Shown here piece after piece: positions 43,217 to 52,200 of a stretch of DNA of 64,000 bases (positions within the stretch are counted from its first letter, which is position 1; each line of letters starts with the position of its first letter). Under the pieces are notes generated by a model. That model ran no database searches. It was given only the letters and a program-made list of their open reading frames with translations, and was not told the origin of the DNA. The stretch spans positions 1 to 64,000 of the forward strand of contig CAJGBV010000003.1 of the NCBI GenBank assembly GCA_904501755.1. Reading direction: 5' to 3'. Source of the DNA: Clostridiaceae bacterium (GTDB lineage: Bacteria; Bacillota; Clostridia; Oscillospirales; Acutalibacteraceae). The translations under genes and the position numbers were made by a program.

Positions 43217-43927
43217 TTGAAGCGCAAAAAAATACTTTTTTCTGTTTTAATTGTACTATTTTCTGTTGTCATTTCAGCCGTAATGATGTATAATGTTTTT
43301 GATGATATGACTATGGTATCGACTCACTTAAATAATAGTCCTACCATTATCGTTGATGCAGGCCACGGCGGGTTTGATGGTGGTGCGGTGGCTGATGACG
43401 GAACTATTGAAAAGAATATTAATTTGTCTATTGCACTGTTTTTAGGTGAGATGTTAGAGATAAACGGCTACAATGTTGTGTATACACGTACAGAAGATGT
43501 CGGCACTGATGATTATGATAATACTGCTATAAGAAACCGAAAGGTTAGCGATTTAAACAACAGGCTGAAACTTACACAGCTTTATGATGACGGTGTGTTT
43601 GTCAGTATTCACTTGAACAAATTTACTTCATCCTCTGCTATGGGCGCTCAGGTGTTTTACTCTCCGTCTTTTGATGAGGCTAAACTGCTTGGTGAATATA
43701 TACAGACAAGTATTGTTTCCATTATTCAGCCGAGCAATAACAGGGTGATTAAAAAGGGAACAAAGGATACTTTTTTGCTTTATAATGCAGTGATTCCAAG
43801 TGTTATTGTTGAGTGTGGATTTATAAGCAATAACGAAGAATTAGCATTACTGAAAAACACCACGTATCAAAAGCAGATGTCTTTTGCTGTATTTTGCGGA
43901 ATTAACAATTATTTTAATGAGGTATAA
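43217..43927 (+). CDS. cwlD: Germination-specific N-acetylmuramoyl-L-alanine amidase CwlD
   Basis: A 236-residue exported zinc amidase. One N-terminal hydrophobic segment (about 6-27) acts as signal or anchor. The amidase_3 domain has VDAGHGGFDGGA (zinc His), EKNINLSIA (zinc Glu), VSIHLNKF (zinc His) and VIVECGFISN (catalytic Glu). Length agrees with CwlD, which makes muramic-delta-lactam in spore cortex with PdaA. It supports a spore-forming host. TTG start after GGGGGA. Confidence 0.88.
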   Translation: MKRKKILFSVLIVLFSVVISAVMMYNVFDDMTMVSTHLNNSPTIIVDAGHGGFDGGAVADDGTIEKNINLSIALFLGEMLEINGYNVVYTRTEDVGTDDYDNTAIRNRKVSDLNNRLKLTQLYDDGVFVSIHLNKFTSSSAMGAQVFYSPSFDEAKLLGEYIQTSIVSIIQPSNNRVIKKGTKDTFLLYNAVIPSVIVECGFISNNEELALLKNTTYQKQMSFAVFCGINNYFNEV

Positions 43928-43932
43928 ATTAA

Positions 43933-45300
43933 ATGGCAGGAAAAATTAAAACGGCTTATGTGTGTACGAATTGCGGATGTATGTCGGCAAAATGGAGTGG
44001 CAAATGTAATAACTGCGGAGAGTGGAATACTCTTGAGGAAACCGTTATTCAGCCCGAAACAAAAAGTAAAACCTATTCATCTACCGCTTCGTTTATTAAA
44101 GCAATTTCCATTAATGATATTTCTTCTGAGTTTGAAACCAGAACGGTTATCGGTATTAATGAGCTTGACAGGGTGCTTGGCGGTGGAATCGTAAACGGTT
44201 CGGTTGTATTGCTCAGTGGTGACCCCGGTATTGGTAAATCCACAATTCTTTTACAGATTTGTGATAAGCTACCGTCAAACATAAGAATTCTCTATGTTTC
44301 CGGTGAGGAATCAGCTATGCAGATAAAGCTTCGTGCACAGCGATTGGGTGTTTTTAATGCTAATCTGTTTATTATGGCTGATAACGATACACAGGCTATT
44401 TGTGAGTACATATTAGCTGAAAAACCTGATTTAGTTATGATAGATTCTATACAGACAATGCAGATTTCAGAGCTTTCTTCTTCTGCAGGAAGTATTGTTC
44501 AGGTGAGAGAATCCACCAATATGTTTTTACGGGTAGCTAAAAGCAATAATATTCCCATATTTATTGTTGGTCATGTAAATAAGGGCGGTGACATTGCAGG
44601 ACCTAAGGTGCTTGAACATATTGTTGATACTGTTTTGTATTTTGAGGGTGAGCGTAATCAGTCCTACAGAATTCTTCGTGCTATAAAAAACCGTTTTGGC
44701 TCAACTAATGAAATCGGTGTATTTGAAATGAAGGAAACGGGACTCTGCCAAGTTGAAAATCCATCTGCTGCTATACTTTCAGGAAGAGCATATAATGTTT
44801 CTGGAAGCTGTATTGCTTGCATACTTGAGGGTAGCCGTCCCATACTTTCCGAGGTACAGGCTCTTGTAACATCTACAGGCTTTGGAAATGCCAGGAGAGT
44901 TGCCACAGGCTTTGATTATAACCGACTTAATATGCTGCTTGCGGTACTGGAAAAGCGTATAGGTCTTCATTATTCTAATCGTGATGTTTATGTTAATGTT
45001 GCGGGTGGCCTTCGTCTTGACGAACCTGCCGCTGACCTTGCGGTTGCTCTTTCTCTTGTTTCGGGACTAAGAGATACAGTAATCAGTGATGATATAATCG
45101 CATTTGGCGAAATCGGACTTTCGGGAGAACTTCGTTCAGTTTCTCGTCCTCTTGATAGAGTAAAGGAGGCTGCTCGTCTTGGCTTTAAGACTTGTATTTT
45201 GCCGAAAAGCTGTCTTAAGCATTTAAAGGGTATATCTGACGATATTAATGTAATAGGAGTATCATCCTTAAAGGAAGCAATACAACAGATAATTTTATAA
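43933..45300 (+). CDS. radA: DNA repair protein RadA
   Basis: A 455-residue branch-migration ATPase of recombination repair. It has the N-terminal zinc finger CTNCG...CNNCG, Walker A GDPGIGKST, the RadA KNRFG motif, and a Lon-protease-like C-terminal domain with GGLRLDEPAADLAVA. Five bases after cwlD. Confidence 0.96.
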   Translation: MAGKIKTAYVCTNCGCMSAKWSGKCNNCGEWNTLEETVIQPETKSKTYSSTASFIKAISINDISSEFETRTVIGINELDRVLGGGIVNGSVVLLSGDPGIGKSTILLQICDKLPSNIRILYVSGEESAMQIKLRAQRLGVFNANLFIMADNDTQAICEYILAEKPDLVMIDSIQTMQISELSSSAGSIVQVRESTNMFLRVAKSNNIPIFIVGHVNKGGDIAGPKVLEHIVDTVLYFEGERNQSYRILRAIKNRFGSTNEIGVFEMKETGLCQVENPSAAILSGRAYNVSGSCIACILEGSRPILSEVQALVTSTGFGNARRVATGFDYNRLNMLLAVLEKRIGLHYSNRDVYVNVAGGLRLDEPAADLAVALSLVSGLRDTVISDDIIAFGEIGLSGELRSVSRPLDRVKEAARLGFKTCILPKSCLKHLKGISDDINVIGVSSLKEAIQQIIL

Positions 45301-45306
45301 AGAAAT

Positions 45307-45329
45307 AGCCTTTGCATTGCAAAGGCTTT
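45307..45329. terminator. Terminator between converging radA and tmcAL
   Basis: AGCCTTTGC (45307-45315) pairs with GCAAAGGCT (45319-45327), loop ATT, followed by TTAAATTTTT. Confidence 0.85.
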
Positions 45330-46491
45330 AAATTTTTATAATCGGTTGAGTGTATTCTTTAGAACAGGGGCGAGGGGGAGTAAACGCTAATGAATATAGA
45401 TCTGTTGCTATACATTCGGTACCGAAAACTTTTTTGCCAAAGCTACTCAATTTTTCGGTATCCTTGCCCGACATTATAACAGGTCTGTCGGAATTTCTTG
45501 CAATTTCTGAAACCAAAGACTCGCTTTCTTTTCTATAACCGATAATATGAATATATGGCGGCTCTTTCTTTAAATATGAATTGTCAACCGAAAATGCGGC
45601 TGACATAATAATTCGCCGTATTCGTGCCATAGTGTAGCGCTTTGTTTTTATATTAGTCAACAATTCATCAAACGAAGCAGAAGTTTTTATACTCTCAAAA
45701 ATTCTGTTTTCAATTCCTTCACTTATGTCGGGTAGGTTCATAATATCTTCAATACTTAATGAGCGAAGCTTAAACATAATAGCTTTTTCTATAAGAGAAA
45801 AATCAGCACAGTCGGTATCTTTTATGATTTCTTTTACACTATGCGGAACAAAAAAACCTACTTCTTTGTTTTCCTGTATCATATTTCTAATATTGGAGGC
45901 GCTTGAGTATTTATCTGTTGTTTCTGCACTGTCGTGATTTGCACCCATTCTTGAAATTGGGGTAAAATCAATATTAAATCCAAGACTTTTAGCCGCTACA
46001 AGATATTGAACACCAAGTATGTTATTAGGCTGGCGGATAAAATCCTTGAGTTGTGGATATTGCTCATTAAATACTCTTTGTCTTGCATCGGCATAGGTAT
46101 ATCCCTGAGATAAATATATACCGATTTCTTTTGAAAATTTGTTTTCAAAAATTACTTGTGCTGACTCTTCTATTAATTGCTTATTATTATTTTCAGAGCC
46201 AAATACAAGATTGTCGACAATCCCGGTTCCTTTTAAAAGGGAAATAGAGCCATATGCAAAATTTTCTGCTCCTGACATTGACCAACCAATTGGCAGTGAA
46301 ATGACAACATCAGCACCGTTTTTTAGAGCCATTTCTGCTCGACGGTGCTTTTCCATAATTGCAATCTCGCCGCGTTGGACAAAATTACCACTCATAACAC
46401 AGATGTTTTTCTTTCCGTTTTCTTTAGCTTTTGACAGAAGATATTCGTGTCCGTTGTGAAAAGGGTTAAATTCACATACAATTCCGTTCAT
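45328..46491 (-). CDS. tmcAL: tRNA(Met) cytidine acetate ligase
   Basis: A 387-residue enzyme of the YlbM/DUF795 family that uses acetate and ATP to make N4-acetylcytidine at the wobble base of elongator tRNA-Met. It has the nucleotidyltransferase start IVCEFNPFHNGHEYLL (HxGH-like), VMSGNFVQRGEIAI, and RRAEMALKNGADVVISLP. Single gene, facing radA and divergent from ackA, whose product also handles acetate. Confidence 0.93.
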   Translation of the reverse strand: MNGIVCEFNPFHNGHEYLLSKAKENGKKNICVMSGNFVQRGEIAIMEKHRRAEMALKNGADVVISLPIGWSMSGAENFAYGSISLLKGTGIVDNLVFGSENNNKQLIEESAQVIFENKFSKEIGIYLSQGYTYADARQRVFNEQYPQLKDFIRQPNNILGVQYLVAAKSLGFNIDFTPISRMGANHDSAETTDKYSSASNIRNMIQENKEVGFFVPHSVKEIIKDTDCADFSLIEKAIMFKLRSLSIEDIMNLPDISEGIENRIFESIKTSASFDELLTNIKTKRYTMARIRRIIMSAAFSVDNSYLKKEPPYIHIIGYRKESESLVSEIARNSDRPVIMSGKDTEKLSSFGKKVFGTECIATDLYSLAFTPPRPCSKEYTQPIIKI

Positions 46492-46650
46492 TTTTATTTT
46501 CCTTTTTTAAAATACTACTTGCAAAAACTTTAACAATCTATTATTATATAATAGTTAAGATGGTATTGATATTTTAATCATTTTATCACAAAGGTTAAAT
46601 TTAATCAATACGAAAAATAATACGCCAATGGCGGATAGGAGTAAATTAAT

Positions 46651-47844
46651 ATGAAAATCTTTGTAGTTAATGCAGGAAGTTCTTCGCTTAAATATCAGCT
46701 TATTGATATGGAAACCGAATCTGTTCTTGCAAAGGGTATCTGTGAGAGAATCGGAACAAGCGGTGCAATTACTCATAAGGCTGCTGACGGCAGAGTTTAT
46801 TCTGCTGATACTGCTATGCCTACTCATACCGAGGCTTTTGAGGCTGTTGTTTATGCTATGACCAAAAGTGAAGCTAAGGTTATTGATTCCTTTGATGAAA
46901 TCTCGGCTATCGGTCATCGTATAGTACAGGGCGGTAGTATCTTCTCTAAGTCCTGTCTTATTAATCCCACCGTTCTTGACCAGATTGATGAGCTTGGTGC
47001 TCTTGCTCCTTTACATAATCCTGCTCACGTTCTTGCAATTAAGGCATGTATTAAAACCTTTGGTGATAAGATCCCTCAGGCTGCTGTATTTGATACCTCT
47101 TTCCATCAGACAATGGAGCCTAAGGTTTATATGTTTGCTCTACCTTATGAATATTATGAGAAATACGGTGTTAGAAAATACGGTGCACACGGTACCTCTC
47201 ATCACTTTGTAAGCGACAGAGTTGCTGTTCTTGAAAACAAGGATAAAAAAGACCTTAAGATTATTGTTTGTCATATCGGTAATGGTGCATCTATTACCGC
47301 TGTTAAGGATGGTGTTTGCTGTGATACCTCTATGGGCTTTACTCCACTTGATGGCTTTATGATGGGTACAAGAACAGGTACGCTCGACCCATCTGCACTT
47401 ACCTTTATCGCAGAAAAAGAAAATCTTTCTCCTGCTCAGATTAACGATATCTGCAATAAGAAATCCGGTATGCTTGGTGTTTCGGGTGTGTCTAATGATA
47501 ACCGTGACGTTTGTGCTGCTGCTGATAGTGGTAATGAAAGAGCAAAACTTGCCGTTGATATGCAGAGATATCAGATTCTTAAATTTGTAGGTTCTTATGT
47601 TGCTGCTATGAATGGTGTTGATGCTATCGCATTTACTGCGGGTATCGGTGAAAATGATCCGGATCTGAGAGCCTATGTTTGCGAAAACCTCGGCTATTTA
47701 GGCGTTAAGATTGATGATGCTAAAAATCATATTCGTGGTGAGGAAATTAAGATTTCTACTGATGATTCAAAGGTTAATGTATATGTAATTCCCACTAATG
47801 AGGAACTTGCTATTGCCCGTGATACATTAGCACTTATTTCTTAA
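46651..47844 (+). CDS. ackA: Acetate kinase
   Basis: A 397-residue ASKHA-fold kinase that makes ATP and acetate from acetyl phosphate, the energy-yielding end of fermentation. It has VNAGSSSLKYQL at the start, FDTSFHQTM, HGTSHHFV, HIGNGAS, MGFTPLDG and FTAGIGEND. Pta, often adjacent, is not here. A strong match to TATAAT is upstream at 46547-46552 but no clear -35 box. RBS GGATAGGAG. Confidence 0.97.
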   Translation: MKIFVVNAGSSSLKYQLIDMETESVLAKGICERIGTSGAITHKAADGRVYSADTAMPTHTEAFEAVVYAMTKSEAKVIDSFDEISAIGHRIVQGGSIFSKSCLINPTVLDQIDELGALAPLHNPAHVLAIKACIKTFGDKIPQAAVFDTSFHQTMEPKVYMFALPYEYYEKYGVRKYGAHGTSHHFVSDRVAVLENKDKKDLKIIVCHIGNGASITAVKDGVCCDTSMGFTPLDGFMMGTRTGTLDPSALTFIAEKENLSPAQINDICNKKSGMLGVSGVSNDNRDVCAAADSGNERAKLAVDMQRYQILKFVGSYVAAMNGVDAIAFTAGIGENDPDLRAYVCENLGYLGVKIDDAKNHIRGEEIKISTDDSKVNVYVIPTNEELAIARDTLALIS

Positions 47845-47861
47845 TCGAAAGGTTGATTTAA

Positions 47862-49142
47862 TTGAATATTACTCAGTTAAAAGATGCAATAGCTCAGGGT
47901 AAATTTGATAATATATTTAATAAGCTGTATCCTGCTGATGTCAGCGTTGCCCGCAAAAGATATAATGATGCTCTAAATTGCTTTGAGGAAATCTTTGGTG
48001 ATAGGGAAGAGGTAAGAATTTTTTCTGCACCGGGAAGAACCGAGGTTGGCGGAAACCATACCGACCATCAGCATGGCAGAGTTCTTGCAGGAAGTGTAAA
48101 TCTTGACGTTATCGGTGTTGTTGCTGCTAATGACGTCAACGTTGTCCGTATAGAGTCCTTTGGATATAAGGTTGACCCTGTTGATCTGAATTTCCTTGAA
48201 AGCAGTGAGGCTGAATATGGCAAAACCAGTGCACTTATTCGCGGTTGCTGTGCTCACTTTAAAAAGTCAGGATATAATATCGGAGGTTTTGATGCTTATA
48301 CCACCTCTGATGTACTTGGCGGTTCGGGACTTTCTTCATCTGCCGCCTATGAGGTGCTTATCTGTAACATATTAAGCGGTATGTTTAATAACAACGGTGT
48401 TGACAGGGTTGAAATTGCAAAGATTTCTCAAAAGGCTGAAAGAGAATATTTTGGTAAACCCTGCGGTCTTCTTGACCAGATGGCAAGCTCTCAGGGTGGA
48501 TTTACCGCTATTGATTTTATGAACCCTGAAAAGCCTGTAGTTGAACAGATTTCCTTTGACCTTGCTTCTCACGGTTATACACTGTGTGTTGTTGATACTC
48601 ATGGTGACCACGCCGATTTAACTCAAGATTATGCTGATATTACTATTGAGTGTAGAGAAATCAGCAATTATTTCGGCAAAGACTTTTTGAGAGATGTTGA
48701 TACTGATGTATTTTTTGCTTCGATCAGTGACCTAAGAAATAAATTTGGTGACAGGGCAGTGCTTCGTGCGATTCATTTTTTTGGTGATGATAATCGTGCT
48801 GAGGAGCAAAAGGTTGCATTAAAACAGGATAACTTCAATCATTTTCTTGATTTAGTAAATGAGTCGGGAGATTCCTCCTATAAATATCTTCAGAATGTTT
48901 ATTCGGCATCAAATATTAAGGCACAGGGACTGTGTCTTGCACTTTGCCTTACCGAGAAGTTTTTAAATGGTGAGGGTGCCTGTCGCGTTCACGGTGGCGG
49001 TTTTGCAGGAACAATACAGTGCTATATTCCTACCGAAAGAATAGAGCGGTACTTAAAGATGATTAACGGCGTTTTTGGTGAGGGAAGCTGCTGTATACTA
49101 AGTATCCGACCTATTGGCGGATGTGAAATTATCCCTGATTAA
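47862..49142 (+). CDS. galK: Galactokinase
   Basis: A 426-residue GHMP kinase that phosphorylates galactose. It has APGRTEVGGNHTDHQHG, the ATP loop VLGGSGLSSSAAYE, CGLLDQMASS and the C-terminal GGGFAGTIQCYIP. TTG start after GAAAGG, 17 bases after ackA. It is longer than the E. coli form (about 380), as are other clostridial versions with an extended N-terminus. Together with the GH36 enzyme at 21588 it would let the cell use raffinose-type sugars by the Leloir pathway. Confidence 0.93.
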   Translation: MNITQLKDAIAQGKFDNIFNKLYPADVSVARKRYNDALNCFEEIFGDREEVRIFSAPGRTEVGGNHTDHQHGRVLAGSVNLDVIGVVAANDVNVVRIESFGYKVDPVDLNFLESSEAEYGKTSALIRGCCAHFKKSGYNIGGFDAYTTSDVLGGSGLSSSAAYEVLICNILSGMFNNNGVDRVEIAKISQKAEREYFGKPCGLLDQMASSQGGFTAIDFMNPEKPVVEQISFDLASHGYTLCVVDTHGDHADLTQDYADITIECREISNYFGKDFLRDVDTDVFFASISDLRNKFGDRAVLRAIHFFGDDNRAEEQKVALKQDNFNHFLDLVNESGDSSYKYLQNVYSASNIKAQGLCLALCLTEKFLNGEGACRVHGGGFAGTIQCYIPTERIERYLKMINGVFGEGSCCILSIRPIGGCEIIPD

Positions 49143-49171
49143 TCTAATAAATTCAATAAAATCTTTTAAAA

Positions 49172-49202
49172 AACAACAGCTTTTTCGGGCTGTTGTTTTT
49201 TT
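49172..49202 (+). terminator. Intrinsic terminator of ackA-galK
   Basis: AACAACAGC (49172-49180) pairs with GCTGTTGTT (49189-49197), then T-run to 49202. Confidence 0.92.
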
Positions 49203-49227
49203 GTCCATATATTTGATGAAAACTTTC

Positions 49228-49256
49228 TTGCATTGAAAAAATTTTTTTTGTAAAAT
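49228..49256 (+). promoter_or_regulatory. Probable promoter of the GH16 gene
   Basis: TTGCAT (49228-49233), 17-base spacer, TAAAAT (49251-49256). An overlapping TTGAAA starts at 49233. Confidence 0.5.
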
Positions 49257-49296
49257 AATGATAGCATAATATTTTCTTTTTAAAGGAGAGTTGTTT

Positions 49297-52200
49297 ATGA
49301 AGAAATTTGTAGCTTTATTTTTAAGCACGGTCTTGTTGTTATGCACATTAATAGTTCCTATTAATATCAGTGCTGAAACAATTGACTGGTCTGCTGAACT
49401 CGATGACAAATATGTCTTCGATTTTACAAACGAGGGATATTATTCAGATTCTGCTCATAACACAAATCAAGTTACAAACAATAATTATTTGTTTGACATT
49501 TCACATCCTTGGAGTTATGGAAATGTAAGCTTCGATGCAGGTTATGGCAGAGGCAACAGAGCTATAAGCCCGGTTTGGTCTGCATTTACCAAGCAGGGTT
49601 GGGGACCTCAGGCTTGGAGTTATCCCGGAACCGCCACGATTGATGGACAGGATGTTAATACTTATGCCGTTCATACAAATCACTCTAATTTCACTGCATA
49701 TTTTACTCCTCTTAAGGAGGATGGAAAGCCTTTTGAGCTTGCTCCCGGTCATAAATATTCCGTTAAGGTAAAGTATTATATTGAGGCTGAGGATGCCGGC
49801 TCTACTCCATATATCGAATACTGTGCCGGTCTTTGTACTGACAAAGAACCACCTATCGATTATTCCGCTGCTGAGAATAAAATTAAGTTTGCCGGTGGTC
49901 GTTTTGCATGGCTTAACAATGGAGCCGGAGAAACCAGAGAAGCAACTCTGACACTTGATTTAACTTCACTTTCAAGCGATGAAAATTATGATAATGCAAC
50001 TAATACATATACTCTTACATACGGTGGCGTAGAGTATACTCTTAATAACTACTTCTACTTCGCTTTCACAAGAGGTACAGCAGATGTTCACTTTATCAAC
50101 CTTGAGATTACAAGGGATGACTATACTCCTAAGGGTACCATTAATTATTACAATGGTGATGAGCTTGTTAAGAGCGAAAAGGTTGCTACAGGTAACTATG
50201 CACCAAGCTATACTCTTGATGATACCGCTGAAAAGGTATTTGCAGGTTGGTATACTGATGCTGCACTAACAAATTCTGCAACAAGCGTTACTGTTGAAGA
50301 ATTTGGTGTTATTAACCTTTATGCTAAATGGGAAAAGCTTGCTAACTGGGATACCGACCTTGACAAGAAGTATGTGTTTGATATGTCTGATACAGGTTAT
50401 TATTCCGACGCCACACATAGTTCAAATCAAGTTGCAAATAACAATTATTTATTTGATACCACACTTCCTTGGAATTATGGTGCCATAAGCTTTGATGCTG
50501 ACTTTGGTAGAGGTGTGAGAAATATATATCCTATATTTACTGCTGCTACTACAGCAGGTTGGGGTCCTCAGGGCTATATGCAGCCGAGCACTGTTGAAGT
50601 TGATGGTATTCAGGTACCCACAATGCAAATTGCAAATGCAAACCCCGGATACTATGTACCTTTAAAGGCTGATGGTACTCCTTTTGAACTTGCACCAAAT
50701 CACACATATACCGTTAAAATCTCCTATAGAGTTACTGCTGCAGGAGCCTCTAATAATGGCGGTAAGATGGCATTTAATATTGGTGTACCTAATGTAGGCG
50801 CTTGGGGTGGAAATAGTTTATGCTATTCCAGTGTTGATTGCGGCAACAATATTGATGCTTGGATGGCCGGCAACAACTATACATATACAGCAACTAAAGA
50901 AATTTCTACCTTAGGTATGAAAGATGATGCTAATTATAACTCTGCAGATAACACATATAAATTAACCTATAGTGGTACTGAGTATACTCTTTACAATTAT
51001 TTATCTATCACTATTACCAATTACACCAAGCCTACATTGGATATAATTTCACTTGAAATAATCCGTGATGACTATGTAGCACAGGGAACTGTGGAATATT
51101 ATGATGGTGAGTCACTTCTTAAGAGTGAAGAAGTAAATATCGGAAGCTACACTCCCGGTTATACACCTAAAAAAGATGATTATGTATTTGCAGGTTGGCA
51201 CAGTGATGCCGGACTCTCTAATCTTGTTGATAGCGTTACAGTTGTCGAAAACACAACTACTAAGCTTTATGCTAAATGGGAAAAACTTGCTAACTGGGAT
51301 ACTGACCTTGATAAGAAGTACGTGTTTGATTTTAGTAACCCAGGCTACTTTACCGACCAGTTAAGCAAAGCTAATGGCGGAATTCAGCTTGATTCAGCTA
51401 AACCTTGGAAGGAAACCGTAACTTTCAATGCCGGTTTTTCCAGAGGTAACAGAACTTTGTATCCCGTTTATACAGGTATGTCCGGTAATGATTGGGGTCC
51501 ACAGGCTTGGAGCCAGCCCGGAACAGTTACTGATGGTGGTTCTACAGCAAGCACTTGGCACATTCATGGTGCTCATTCTTCTAACACATCTGTTTTTGTT
51601 CCTTTAAAATCTGACGGAACTCCCTTTGAACTTGCTCCCGGTCATAAGTATTCTATTTATGTCAAATATTATATAGAGACAGAAGATTCTGGAAAGCAAC
51701 CATTTTTGGAATACTGTGCCGGTCTATATATGAACGGTGCAATGAAGGTTGATTATTCAGGTTGGACTAATCCTCTGAAAATAGCCGGTAATCGATTTGC
51801 CTGGCTTGATAATGGAACCGGAGAAACAAGAGATGTGACTTTATCTCTTGATTTAACTTCACTTTCCGGTGATGAAAATTATGATTATGCAACCAATACT
51901 TATACTCTCACATACGGTGGCACAGAGTATACCCTTTATAACTATTTCTACTTTGCCTTAATGAACGGTACAGCAGATGTTCATTTCGTTAGTCTTGAGA
52001 TTACAAGGGATGACTATGTCGAAACAAGAACCGGTGATGTTGTTTACTATGACGAAGATGGCATAACCGTTATTAACACCGACACAGCTATTGTTGGTGA
52101 TTATGCTGTTGATTATATCCCCGAAGCTGTTGAAGGTAAGTACTTTATGGGTTGGTATACCGATGAGGCTCTTACTAATGAAGCTGGCTCAACCATTACT

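Noticed and set aside
21588..49142. A galactoside-use operon linking the GH36 enzyme and galK
   Set aside because: The two genes are 24 kb apart in separate units with other genes between them; only a metabolic link can be claimed.
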